64,000 nt of DNA, from positions 2,787,444 through 2,851,443 of the forward strand of contig NZ_FWWY01000001.1 in NCBI RefSeq assembly GCF_900176145.1, read 5' to 3'. Below the pieces are notes generated by a model that searched no databases, was not told the origin of the DNA, and saw nothing but the letters and a program-made list of their open reading frames with translations. Numbering within the stretch: the stretch's first letter is position 1; the number at the start of each line of letters is the position of its first letter. This document shows positions 43,360-52,272 of the stretch, in pieces. The translations under genes were made by a program, and so were the position numbers. This DNA is from Sulfobacillus thermosulfidooxidans DSM 9293. GTDB taxonomy: Bacteria > Bacillota > Sulfobacillia > Sulfobacillales > Sulfobacillaceae.

Positions 43360-43974
43360 CTATGTTGACGGGCGCGACGCAAGAGCACTTTGGCCCACCC
43401 ACAACACTAAATACGATGGAGCGGTGGAATTTGTGTCCAAATTTTCAATAATGCTACTAGCGCTGTTGGCCAATCGATCAGCGGTTGTCGGCGAAATCTT
43501 TTGGATGAGGACGGTGTAGGTCTTTCGAGATAGGAGCATGTAATGATTGTGCATAATACGGAGTAAAAGCGAGTCGATGCGACGATTGGTAACGGGTACA
43601 GCCGTATTGAGACTGGGATTATCGGTAATTCCCCGGTACATTCCGACATTAAATGTTGTACGCCCATCGGTAATCCACATTGCGGGAACACTTAATCCTC
43701 GCCAGTTGCTAGGAACACCCATACTGGCATTGTTAAGGCTGTTATTAATCAAATTGGCATAGATTGAGGAAGGCGACGAGGACAAGGGATTAATCATGAC
43801 CGTCGAGGGTTTAACCATTTTTCCCGATAGCAAAGGCACGGGCCACCTGCGAACCATTTGGGCGATCTGTGTGCCGGAAATAGGAGAAACGGCCTCAGGG
43901 GCGGAGGAACCACAGCCCGTTAATAGGACAGGAAGCATAATGGCAAGGCTTGCTAAAAAAATTTTGCGATGCAT
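43360..43974 (-). CDS. lipoprotein, unknown function
   Basis: A 204-residue exported lipoprotein with signal peptide and lipobox LLTGC (Cys near 21). The rest is soluble with many Ser, Asn and Thr, and no recognised domain. A segment WITDGRTTFNVGMYRGITDN near 100 looks like beta structure. It is on the same strand as, and about 200 bases upstream of, the sulfocyanin-like lipoprotein, so a shared envelope role is possible but not shown. Confidence 0.65.
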   Translation of the reverse strand: MHRKIFLASLAIMLPVLLTGCGSSAPEAVSPISGTQIAQMVRRWPVPLLSGKMVKPSTVMINPLSSSPSSIYANLINNSLNNASMGVPSNWRGLSVPAMWITDGRTTFNVGMYRGITDNPSLNTAVPVTNRRIDSLLLRIMHNHYMLLSRKTYTVLIQKISPTTADRLANSASSIIENLDTNSTAPSYLVLWVGQSALASRPST

Positions 43975-44151
43975 AACGATACCCTCGGTTCTTTATGAAA
44001 TCAATAAAATCATTCCGAGTATAACGACCTAGAATTTTTCTGACAAGCCCATGGCTTTTGGATGAGACCGCCTACATCTTTGTCAAACGGTGTATAGTAG
44101 TAATATTGCTAAACGCACCCTGGACGGTAAACGATTTAGGAGGTAGATAAA

Positions 44152-45441
44152 GTGGTATCAATGAAACGTTCGGATTTAACGAAAAAGACACGGCGAAAAC
44201 GGGGACGGTTTTTGGCGTGGTTTCTAGGCATAATCTTGATATTAGGCATGGCGGGATATGGCGTCTATCAATATTATGCAAATCCGAAAAACTTATTATT
44301 GACACCCAAAGTGATCCACTATAACCAAGCCTCCGGCAATCCCGCATTTGATCATCGTATCACATTTTTACTCATGGGCAGTTCATTGGCGACGGTGAAT
44401 AATCAGGTCATCAAAAATGGTCGGGTCCGTGACCGAGCCGATACCATCATTCTTGTGTCTTTCGACCCGCAGACAAAGAAAATCGGCGTGTTATCAATTC
44501 CCCGTGATACGAGGGTCTTTATACCTGGAATTGGTAAAACGAAGATAGCCGAAGCCACGTACTTTGGCGGTGTTCCGGAAATGATCCGGGTGATTCAAAA
44601 TACGTTCCATGTGCCGATTGATTATTATGCCTATATGAGCATGTTTCAGTTCGAAAAAGTCATTAACGATATGGGCGGACTGACCGTGAATGTGCCCCAA
44701 AATGAAGTCTATGAAGCCAATGGGGATCCCTTGGGAATTAATTTAAAGAAAGGGATTCATCATTTAAATGGTAAACAAGTTTTAGAGTTTGCACGGTTTC
44801 GGGAAACGCAAATGGGTGATATTGGCCGAATTCAACAGCAGCAACAACTATTACGGGATATGGCGCAACAGATGTTGAAACCCCAAAATATTATTCATTG
44901 GCCAAAAATTGCTCATGACGTTATTCAAGCCCTGAGTTATACCAATCTCTCTGTCAATCAATTAATTGCATTAGGGTTAGCTGCTCAACACGTACCCCTT
45001 CATACCGTCCGTTTCGCCACAGTGCCCGGATATGGCTCAACATATATGGATCCGTATATGCATCAACAGCTTAGTTATTGGACCTATGACCCGCATTTAA
45101 CCAATATCTTAATTCAAGATGTCCTATTAGCCTCACCGTTGACGAAAGCGCAAAAGAAAAGCTTAAAAATATTTGTCGCTAGTGGCACCAGTACGCTAGC
45201 TCCGGCCGAAGAGTTAGCACACCTCTTGACGGCGCAAGGCTATAGTGTGGTTGGGATTGGATGGGCGAATCACCACAATCATCACCGTACTGTCATTCTA
45301 AATACCACGGGAGATAAGTGGTTGGGTTCGCGATTGGCATTCTTAACGGGACCGTCAGTCAGTTCATTTACGGCGTATCATACCACCCCGTGGGACGTCA
45401 AAATTACGGTGGGAAGTGATTTTTCTCCACCCAAATCGTAA
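44152..45441 (+). CDS. LytR-CpsA-Psr (LCP) family cell-wall ligase
   Basis: Attaches anionic or other glycopolymers from lipid carriers to peptidoglycan, outside the membrane. The 429 residues have a basic cytoplasmic N-terminus (about 1-24), one helix (about 25-45) and the LCP domain from about 60: DRADTIILVSFDPQ, VLSIPRDTRVFIPG (catalytic Arg), then MGGLTVNVP and FARFRETQMGDIGRIQQQQ. A LytR_C-like domain occupies about 340-425. The start is GTG at 44152, after AGGAGG. It is divergent from the unknown lipoprotein gene. Confidence 0.93.
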   Translation: MVSMKRSDLTKKTRRKRGRFLAWFLGIILILGMAGYGVYQYYANPKNLLLTPKVIHYNQASGNPAFDHRITFLLMGSSLATVNNQVIKNGRVRDRADTIILVSFDPQTKKIGVLSIPRDTRVFIPGIGKTKIAEATYFGGVPEMIRVIQNTFHVPIDYYAYMSMFQFEKVINDMGGLTVNVPQNEVYEANGDPLGINLKKGIHHLNGKQVLEFARFRETQMGDIGRIQQQQQLLRDMAQQMLKPQNIIHWPKIAHDVIQALSYTNLSVNQLIALGLAAQHVPLHTVRFATVPGYGSTYMDPYMHQQLSYWTYDPHLTNILIQDVLLASPLTKAQKKSLKIFVASGTSTLAPAEELAHLLTAQGYSVVGIGWANHHNHHRTVILNTTGDKWLGSRLAFLTGPSVSSFTAYHTTPWDVKITVGSDFSPPKS

Positions 45442-45452
45442 ACAAGGACAAA

Positions 45453-45486
45453 GAAAAAACTCGCCTCGTGATGAGGCGAGTTTTTC
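45453..45486. terminator. bidirectional terminator between LCP and prsA genes
   Basis: AAAAAACTCGCCTC and GAGGCGAGTTTTT form an 11-base or longer stem with GTGAT loop and T-runs on both strands. Confidence 0.88.
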
Positions 45487-45498
45487 ACTACAACCGGA

Positions 45499-46455
45499 TT
45501 ATTTGAAATAAATGGTGACTTTCGCCTGTTTTTCAATTTTTCCTGCAAAAGTTTGATACGCGTTGCCCTGGGCGGTTTGGAGCAAGTTGCTTTTAATTTC
45601 ACTTTCGACCTGACTGAACGGACTTTCTTGAGCGGCTTTAGTTGCTTGCAATTCAATGACATCATATCCGTGGGATCCTTGAGTCACGCCGATTTGTCCG
45701 GGTTTGAGCGTCCCAATTTCTTTATAAACAGCTGGTGACAAAGATTGGAGAGAATCTGCAACCCACCCAATTTCTCCACCCTTGCTTTTCAGTGCGCTAT
45801 TGATAGTATCTTTTTGCGCTAATGCCGAAAAACTCGCTCCTGCCTTCAACTGCTTTTCAATAGCTTGTGCTTCAGCTTGTGTCTTAACCGTAATTTCGCG
45901 CAGTTCGACTTGCGGTGTGCCAGTAAAATATTGTGGGTTGGCCTTGTAAAAGGCTTCGGCAGCGGCCGTGGAAATGGGTTTAACATTTTTCGTCGCCTGG
46001 TTATAGGCTTGCTGCAAAATCATTTGTTCGGTGAGATAATCCGTTAATTGCTGGTATGTCACGCCTTTACTTTTCAGCATTTTCTCAAGACCGGTTTTTC
46101 CGCCGACTTGGGGTTCGATAGATTTGGTTATAACCGATGTTGCAGAGGCCTTGGCTTGGGCTTGGGTAATAAGATGATGAGCGAGTGCCCAATCTTCTAC
46201 ACTTTTTTCTTGGACTAAGTATTTAACCTCATTTACCTTTTCGGCATGGGTATTCGGTAAAGTGGAACCGTTGAATAGCTCTGTCATGCGGACCATGGTA
46301 TTCAATTGGGAATTGGTAATATCTGCACCATTGACAACAGCTAGGGGTTTTGCTGCGGTTGTGGATGATTGTCCACAGCCAGCCAAAGCTGCAGTACCAA
46401 GGGATACGACTAAAGTGGCACCAATAAATTTAGATAACCGTTGTGGGTTTGCCAT
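45499..46455 (-). CDS. prsA: PrsA-type foldase lipoprotein (parvulin PPIase)
   Basis: Exported peptidyl-prolyl isomerase that assists folding of secreted proteins outside the membrane. The 318 residues begin with a signal peptide and lipobox ALAGC (Cys near 27). An N-terminal SurA/PrsA-like helical chaperone region is followed by the PpiC rotamase domain (about 185-275) with VELREITVKTQAEAQAI and KGGEIGWVADSLQSLSPAV. ATG at 46455 follows AAAGGAAGG; the longer frame to 46527 has no site. Confidence 0.92.
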   Translation of the reverse strand: MANPQRLSKFIGATLVVSLGTAALAGCGQSSTTAAKPLAVVNGADITNSQLNTMVRMTELFNGSTLPNTHAEKVNEVKYLVQEKSVEDWALAHHLITQAQAKASATSVITKSIEPQVGGKTGLEKMLKSKGVTYQQLTDYLTEQMILQQAYNQATKNVKPISTAAAEAFYKANPQYFTGTPQVELREITVKTQAEAQAIEKQLKAGASFSALAQKDTINSALKSKGGEIGWVADSLQSLSPAVYKEIGTLKPGQIGVTQGSHGYDVIELQATKAAQESPFSQVESEIKSNLLQTAQGNAYQTFAGKIEKQAKVTIYFK

Positions 46456-46575
46456 GCTGCACCTTCCTTTATTTATCCTGCTACATTCTGCCCCACCAAT
46501 GTTGCAAAAATGTTTCGGACCAATCATACTTTCCCAGTGTACTCGAGTTCGAAACCTGGTACAACCGCGCTCATG

Positions 46576-47439
46576 TTACCTCTGAAGACATGGGCTCTCC
46601 CTTATTTGGTCAATGAGACTTTTGCTTAAACCGAGATAGGCCTGTCCAAATAATTTCAGATGAACCAAGGCATGATACAGTTGGTAAAGGGGTTTTTTAC
46701 AGGGATAATGCGGATCGGAGCCCATTGTCAGCCAATAAGCGTGATAAAACGAAGAGGGGAATCCCCCAAAGAGCTCTGCAAAAGCAATATCCGATACGGG
46801 ATCGCCATAATAACTGGCAGGATCGATGACATAAGGAGATCCGTCGGATTGCCAGAGGAAATTGCCGCTCCATAAGTCGCCATGGACCAATGTGGGAAAT
46901 ATCACGGCCTGATTCAAAAATTTCCGGATTGGCGTTTCATGGTCTTTTAATGTCTCAAGAAGGGAATATTGGTTGGATAATGACTTGAGCAGTGGCGCGA
47001 GACGAATTTCCCAATAAAACTCACCAGCCAGTAAATAATTTGACGATGGATGCTGAATGATACCAATACCGTTGCCCCAGGGCAACGAATAGGCACTTGC
47101 GACTTGCTTGTGGGCTTTGGCCAGGCGTTCGCCTAAAATTTGACCAGCCTTGTCTTTATAAGAGCTAGATCCTTTTTCTATCCATGATAAAACAAGAAAG
47201 GAATCATGGGTTAAGATCACGTCGGGAACTGGCCATCCTGCCTGTTTTAAGGCCTTTAACGCCGAAGCTTCGCGCCATACTATTTGGGGATCCTTTACCC
47301 AAGAAGGGTCATAATGTTTAACAAAATAACGGTTCGTGCGGGTCGATAGCGCATAGCTTTCCGCCAATGAACCGCCAGCCAGTGGCGTCAATGTTGCCGG
47401 GCCAAAATATTGAATGATCAATTCTTGCCAAGAGGCCAT
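46576..47439 (-). CDS. fructosamine kinase family protein
   Basis: Aminoglycoside-phosphotransferase-like kinase of the FN3K family, 287 residues, expected to phosphorylate sugar-amine adducts (deglycation) or related ketosamines. ATP loop region LAGGSLAESYAL near residue 21; Lys in YFVKHYD; catalytic loop LVHGDLWSGNFLW near 186; metal-binding IDPASYYGDPVSDIAF near 205. All core motifs are intact. It lies 120 bases downstream of the prsA start but on the same strand, so co-transcription order would be this gene first. Confidence 0.9.
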   Translation of the reverse strand: MASWQELIIQYFGPATLTPLAGGSLAESYALSTRTNRYFVKHYDPSWVKDPQIVWREASALKALKQAGWPVPDVILTHDSFLVLSWIEKGSSSYKDKAGQILGERLAKAHKQVASAYSLPWGNGIGIIQHPSSNYLLAGEFYWEIRLAPLLKSLSNQYSLLETLKDHETPIRKFLNQAVIFPTLVHGDLWSGNFLWQSDGSPYVIDPASYYGDPVSDIAFAELFGGFPSSFYHAYWLTMGSDPHYPCKKPLYQLYHALVHLKLFGQAYLGLSKSLIDQIRESPCLQR

Positions 47440-48306
47440 ATTCCACCGTCCTTAGTTTTTTATTTCTCCGTGGTCGGTCCCTCGATCCATGGTGGCGATG
47501 AGCCACTGGATCTCGTTCACCTGTCTGTTATCATGAATACTAATAGATGGTAGCTATTTTAGGGAATGGTTTCTTCTCTTCGCGATCGCATTACCTAAGT
47601 GTGGTAATTTGCGTCGCTTCTTTTGGCCCGGAGATGAAATCTGGGGAATTCGTTGTGATCTAGATAAGAAGTGAACTAGCCAGAGCACGCGTTTGACAAA
47701 TCCGTTGACACTAAAGAAGGAATATGGGACAGTGCCTTCAAGTCGGACGCGAATATGGCGACCTATCTATGCGATATTCATGTAAGAATGTGAGAAGGGC
47801 AGTATGCGAAAAGAGTCACGTGTACGCTCATCAGGTATTTTGATTACGAGCAGGATCGAGTCAGGTGGGGAATCACATTCGCGAATAGTCCAGTTGTTCA
47901 TTGCGGGATGAGGTGGCACTAAGAGGCTTAGTGCCACTTTATCAGGATATCTGGAAGAATTTCTTATTGGTGAATACCCCCATAGGCCCAGAGGAATGCG
48001 ATGACTTATCGCAGCCAAGGAAAATGAGTTGTTCCGCTGGGCGTACATACCATGCTTTCTAACGGCTCTTAAATCCTTCTTCCGTTAAGGCACAGACGGT
48101 ATTTGCGACCACTTCTGTTTGATGGCTGGCATCCTCTGTACTTTGGTGTGATCAAGCCCATAAGCGCATGGGTTCTCACTTGTATATAGGGAAATAATAA
48201 GATTTAGCAATTGCCAGCCCTATGTGCTTATGATATCGTCAATCATACCTGGTGGGGTAAATCATGACAGAGGATCACACCGTCGTATCCTTTCTCTCCG
48301 CGAATA
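47440..48306. pseudogene. gene-poor region, probable decayed coding DNA
   Basis: Almost 900 bases without a supportable gene. On the minus strand the stretch 48060-48140 encodes a plausible protein end (SHQTEVVANTVCALTEEGF and stop), and 47767-48048 has a 93-codon open frame, but no ribosome binding site or intact start links them. A perfect hairpin GTGGCACTAAG/CTTAGTGCCAC at 47913-47937 lies inside that frame. Its plus-strand side is followed by TTTATC. The pattern suggests remnants of a former mobile or accessory gene. Confidence 0.3.
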
Positions 48307-48390
48307 TTGACAGGAAGTTCGCAATCGGAGATAAATTGAATAATATTCGCAGTTTTGAATAAGTCGATGACTATTTTACCGCACGTGCGG
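48307..48390 (+). promoter_or_regulatory. pnt promoter and palindrome
   Basis: TTGACA (48307-48312) and GATAAA (48330-48335) are 17 bases apart and form a good promoter for the transhydrogenase operon. CCGCACGTGCGG (48379-48390) is a perfect 12-base palindrome in the leader, just before the ribosome binding site GGAGG, and could be an operator or a small hairpin affecting translation. Confidence 0.5.
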
Positions 48391-48409
48391 TCTGGAGGTT
48401 ATTTGAAAC

Positions 48410-49573
48410 ATGATTATTGCCGTTCCTCGTGAGCGGGGCCCTCGAGAGCGCCGCGTTTCACTGGTACCAGAAACCGTTGCCCGTCTCACGAAGTTAAATC
48501 ATCAAGTGCTTGTTGAAGAGGGCGCCGGAATCGAATCGGGATTTTCCGATCAACATTACCGCGACGCCGGGGCAGAAATTGTTAAACCAGATGCCCAATG
48601 GATGAAACCCGCGGATATTGTGGTGACCGTTCAAAATACTGATTTTGGCCCGTCATCACCTTATGCCTACTTAAGACCCGGAACCATCATTATCGGCATG
48701 CTCGGGCCGTTGTCATCCCCGCCTGAAACATTTGAATTAATGCTGCAGAATAAGCTGACCGCATTTAGTATGGATGCGATTCCTCGGATCAGCCGGGCCC
48801 AGAGCATGGACGTGTTATCTTCCATGAGTACGGTAGCGGGATATCGTGCTGCGTTAATTGGCGCCGAGCAACTTCCTCGCTTTTTTCCCTTGTTGATGAC
48901 CGCTGCCGGTACCATCACCCCGGCTCATGTGTTGGTTTTGGGAGCGGGTGTGGCAGGTCTTCAAGCGATTGCCACGACCCATCGTCTCGGCGCGGTTGTC
49001 CAGGCATTTGATACGCGTCCCGTGGTGCGAGAACAAGTCGAAAGTTTGGGTGCCTCGTTTTTGACCTTGGAAATTCAAACGCAGCAAACTCAGGACGGAT
49101 ATGCCCAGGCACTGGCGGAAGACCTTCACCAACAAGAAATCAAGTTGTTGTCTAAACCGGTTGCTGAGGCAGATGTGGTGATTACCACGGCCCTCATTCC
49201 AGGTAAACCCGCTCCTCTGTTGGTCACTAAAGAGATGGTGGCGAATATGCGCCCTGGTTCTGTGATTGTCGATTTAGCGGCAGAGACAGGAGGAAACTGC
49301 GAATTAAGTCGACCCGGAGAACGAACGGTAACCGACAATGGGGTGATTATTGAAGCACCATTGAATATTACGTCCCAATTGGCTCCCCATGCTAGCCAAC
49401 TCTATTCGCGTAATGTCTTCAACTTTTTGACGCATTTATTTTCCATGGGCTTGGGACAAGACGGGAAAGAACTAGATTTCAGCGACGAAATTGTCGCGCG
49501 TACCATGATTCTGCGCGATGGCCAAATATTGCATGATGTATTGGCTAAACGCATGACACAGGTAAGGAGTTGA
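48410..49573 (+). CDS. pntAA: NAD(P) transhydrogenase alpha subunit, NAD-binding part
   Basis: NAD(H)-binding peripheral subunit (domain I) of the proton-translocating transhydrogenase, 387 residues. It belongs to the alanine dehydrogenase/PNT family: N-terminal PRERGPRERRVSLVPETVAR, RQDR-like loop region replaced by TVAGYRAALIGAEQLPRF near 142, and dinucleotide motif VLVLGAGVAGLQAIATTHRL near 175. The split into AA, AB and B is that of Rhodospirillum and many Gram-positive bacteria. GGAGG precedes the ATG. It is the first gene of a three-gene operon. Confidence 0.94.
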   Translation: MIIAVPRERGPRERRVSLVPETVARLTKLNHQVLVEEGAGIESGFSDQHYRDAGAEIVKPDAQWMKPADIVVTVQNTDFGPSSPYAYLRPGTIIIGMLGPLSSPPETFELMLQNKLTAFSMDAIPRISRAQSMDVLSSMSTVAGYRAALIGAEQLPRFFPLLMTAAGTITPAHVLVLGAGVAGLQAIATTHRLGAVVQAFDTRPVVREQVESLGASFLTLEIQTQQTQDGYAQALAEDLHQQEIKLLSKPVAEADVVITTALIPGKPAPLLVTKEMVANMRPGSVIVDLAAETGGNCELSRPGERTVTDNGVIIEAPLNITSQLAPHASQLYSRNVFNFLTHLFSMGLGQDGKELDFSDEIVARTMILRDGQILHDVLAKRMTQVRS

Positions 49574-49580
49574 TTGCTGA

Positions 49581-49883
49581 ATGTCTAGTCATTTGCTCAT
49601 TGAAGTCTATATTTTCGTGTTGGCTGTTTTTGTGGGCTTCCAGCTGATTTCTAAAGTGCCCTCTGTACTGCACACCCCTTTGATGTCAGCCACCAATGCA
49701 ATTCACGGAATTATCCTGGTCGGCGCTATTGCCTTAGCTGCGTCGGTCCATGGCGCATTGGATGTGGCCATTAGCGTTGCTGCCGTATTTTTGGCGACAC
49801 TCAATGTTGTCGGGGGCTATGTGGTCACCGATAGAATTTTAGGCATGTTTAAGAAAAAATCTGCCGAACGGCCTACGGAGTGA
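49581..49883 (+). CDS. pntAB: NAD(P) transhydrogenase alpha subunit, membrane part
   Basis: Membrane domain II component of 100 residues with three helices (about 5-22, 35-55, 61-80) and the conserved VPSVLHTPLMSATNAIHGII near residue 26. It forms part of the proton channel with PntB. It lies 7 bases after pntAA and 7 bases before pntB. Confidence 0.94.
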   Translation: MSSHLLIEVYIFVLAVFVGFQLISKVPSVLHTPLMSATNAIHGIILVGAIALAASVHGALDVAISVAAVFLATLNVVGGYVVTDRILGMFKKKSAERPTE

Positions 49884-49890
49884 ACAGTAG

Positions 49891-51282
49891 ATGAATATTC
49901 TTTTGCAAGTCGGCTATTTATTGACCGCGATTTTATTCATTCTCGGCGTTATGCGTTTGCGTTCACCCGCGACAGCGCGTTCGGGAAACTTAATCGCGGC
50001 CAGTGGTATGGTAATTGCCTTTATCGTTACCGTTATTCGGTATCACTCATTTTCCTGGGGACTCATTGGATTAACGCTAATTTTGGGTGCTATTGCCGGA
50101 ACCTATGCTGCCAAAAAGGTACGGATGACGGCCATGCCACAGATGGTGGCATTATTCAATGGCATGGGCGGTGGCGCGGCGTCTTTGGTGTCTATTGGCG
50201 AGCTTCATTCGAATTGGGTTCATGGTATTTCCTCGCCAGGAGCCTCTATCAGTGCTTTGTTGACGGTATTGATTGGGTCACTCAGTTTTACAGGAAGTTT
50301 GCTGGCCTTTGCCAAATTGCAAGAATGGGTGAGTGGCCGCCCAATTACCTTTGGGGGACAAAAACTCTTTAACGGCATTTTGTTGTTAATCGCTGTGGTC
50401 TTGGGTATTTATATGAGTGTATCCGGTGGTCGGCAAGATTTCACATTGCTCACAATTTACGTTATTCTTGCGGCCGTGTTGGGATTTCTGGTTGTTCTTC
50501 CTATTGGTGGAGCGGACATGCCTGTGGTGATTTCTCTCCTCAATGCGTTTACAGGATTAGCCGCTGCAGCCACCGGATTTTTGCTGGCTAACAATGTGTT
50601 AATTATTGCCGGTGCTTTAGTCGGGGCCTCTGGAACCATTCTCACGCAACAAATGAGCCGGGCCATGAATCGGCCGATTCAAAACATTATTTTTGGCGCA
50701 TTTGGGAAAGTGGCCAGTGGTGCCCCCGGTGCTGTTGGCGAGAGTGATGGGGTCGTTCAAACCGCTAATGTGGAAGATGTGGCCACCATTTTGGCCTATG
50801 CCCGCAATGTGGTCATTGTTCCGGGATATGGATTGGCAGTCGCCCGGGCCCAGCAAGAGGTGCGGCAATTGATGGAGAAATTGAGTGAACGTGGCGTTAA
50901 TGTGCGATTCGGTATTCACCCTGTTGCGGGACGGATGCCCGGTCACATGAACGTCTTGCTGGCCGAAGCTGACGTCCCTTATGACAGCCTTTATGAAATG
51001 GATGCGATTAACCCACAATTTCCGCAAACCGATGTCGTTCTGGTCATTGGTGCTAATGACGTAACCAATCCTGCGGCCCGAAATCAACCGGGTAGCCCGT
51101 TATATGGCATGCCGATTTTAAATGTGGATCAGGCGCAGCGGGTAATCGTCCTCAAACGTGGTATGAATCCGGGTTTTGCGGGAATTGACAATCCTCTTTA
51201 CACCAATCCCAAAACATCGATGCTATTTGGTGACGCGAAATCGTCCTTGTCCCAAATCATTCGTGCGTTGGACGAGGTATAA
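49891..51282 (+). CDS. pntB: NAD(P) transhydrogenase beta subunit
   Basis: Membrane and NADP(H)-binding subunit of 463 residues. About nine helices (residues 1-265) precede domain III, which starts near 290 with VIVPGYGLAVARAQQEVRQL and contains FGIHPVAGRMPGHMNVLLAE near 347 and VLVIGANDVTNPAAR near 387. With PntAA and PntAB it uses the proton gradient to reduce NADP with NADH. In this organism it probably balances NADPH for biosynthesis and carbon fixation. Confidence 0.95.
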   Translation: MNILLQVGYLLTAILFILGVMRLRSPATARSGNLIAASGMVIAFIVTVIRYHSFSWGLIGLTLILGAIAGTYAAKKVRMTAMPQMVALFNGMGGGAASLVSIGELHSNWVHGISSPGASISALLTVLIGSLSFTGSLLAFAKLQEWVSGRPITFGGQKLFNGILLLIAVVLGIYMSVSGGRQDFTLLTIYVILAAVLGFLVVLPIGGADMPVVISLLNAFTGLAAAATGFLLANNVLIIAGALVGASGTILTQQMSRAMNRPIQNIIFGAFGKVASGAPGAVGESDGVVQTANVEDVATILAYARNVVIVPGYGLAVARAQQEVRQLMEKLSERGVNVRFGIHPVAGRMPGHMNVLLAEADVPYDSLYEMDAINPQFPQTDVVLVIGANDVTNPAARNQPGSPLYGMPILNVDQAQRVIVLKRGMNPGFAGIDNPLYTNPKTSMLFGDAKSSLSQIIRALDEV

Positions 51283-51304
51283 CATTGAGCAAACGTTGCA
51301 GTGT

Positions 51305-51334
51305 GGCAAAGGGTGATCCCGGGGGATCACCCTT
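51305..51334. terminator. terminator between pntB and prpB
   Basis: CAAAGGGTGATC and GATCACCCTTTG form a perfect 12-base stem with a CCGGGG loop, followed by TGTTGTTGTG. It overlaps the stop end of the convergent prpB gene. Confidence 0.75.
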
Positions 51335-52256
51335 TGTGTTGTTGTGTATCAGGTAACGTGGGTAAGATGGTTTGGGAAATTTTAGCGTCGAGTGATTCGT
51401 AATCCCAATAGCGAATCAGGTCATAAAGTTCTTGGCGGGTTTGCATATCCTCTAAGAGATTAACTTGGGTACCAGTTGCCGCCAATGTTTGATATAACCG
51501 TTCATAGGCTTTAGCGGCAACACGCAGCGATGATACGGGGTAAATCACCATACGATAGCCCCATTCTTCAAATTCCTGGGCTGAATAGTAGGGAGTTCGA
51601 CCAAACTCGGTCATATTGGCTAGCAATGGAGCGGGGATTGCGCGGGCCATCTCCTGAAAACTATTCGGCGAATCGAGCGATTCGGGAAAAATGGCCTCTG
51701 CACCCGCTTGAACATATTGCTCGGCCCGCTCAATGGCCGATGATAGGCCTTCAACGTTGTAGGCATCTGTCCGGGCCACAATTACCATGTCAGGAACAAC
51801 TTGTTTGATAGCGCGAATTTTGGCCACCATTTCATCCGCGGCTATAAGGCTTTTGCCGTTGAGATGACCACATTTTTTGGGTAAGTCTTGATCTTCAATT
51901 TGAATAGCGGCTACGCGGGATTCCGCCATTTCACGGGCGGTCCGGGCAGCATTGAGAACCCCGCCAAATCCGGTATCAATATCGACAAGAAGGGGAAGAT
52001 TGGTCGCTCGAATAATGTCCTGTGCTCGCTGTGCGACCTCGGACGAACTGACTAAACCAATGTCAGGTAGGCCACGGCTTGCCGTGTAAGCTGCGCCTGA
52101 TAGGTATAAAGCCTGAAAGCCCACTGATTTAGCAACGAGAGCGGCCATAGCGTCGTGTGCACCTGGAATTTTTAAAATATGTTGGCCTTGCATCAATATG
52201 CGAAATTGTTCGGCCAAATCTTTCTGCGATAAGGGTTCTTCAAAAAGCCAAGCCAT
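51327..52256 (-). CDS. prpB: methylisocitrate lyase
   Basis: Cleaves 2-methylisocitrate to pyruvate and succinate, the last step of the methylcitrate cycle for propionyl-CoA. The 309 residues have the ICL/PEPM fold. The metal region is LLVDIDTGFGG near 85, the catalytic Cys in LPKKCGHLNGK near 121, and VARTDAYNVEG near 157. The KKCGH motif separates it from PEP mutases. ATG at 52256 has AAGGAGG at good spacing. It is the last gene of prpC-prpD-prpB. Confidence 0.93.
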   Translation of the reverse strand: MAWLFEEPLSQKDLAEQFRILMQGQHILKIPGAHDAMAALVAKSVGFQALYLSGAAYTASRGLPDIGLVSSSEVAQRAQDIIRATNLPLLVDIDTGFGGVLNAARTAREMAESRVAAIQIEDQDLPKKCGHLNGKSLIAADEMVAKIRAIKQVVPDMVIVARTDAYNVEGLSSAIERAEQYVQAGAEAIFPESLDSPNSFQEMARAIPAPLLANMTEFGRTPYYSAQEFEEWGYRMVIYPVSSLRVAAKAYERLYQTLAATGTQVNLLEDMQTRQELYDLIRYWDYESLDAKISQTILPTLPDTQQHKG

Positions 52257-52272
52257 CTGGGACACCTCCTTG

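Noticed and set aside
50617-51087. 156-codon minus-strand frame
   Set aside because: Antisense to the NADP-binding domain of pntB.
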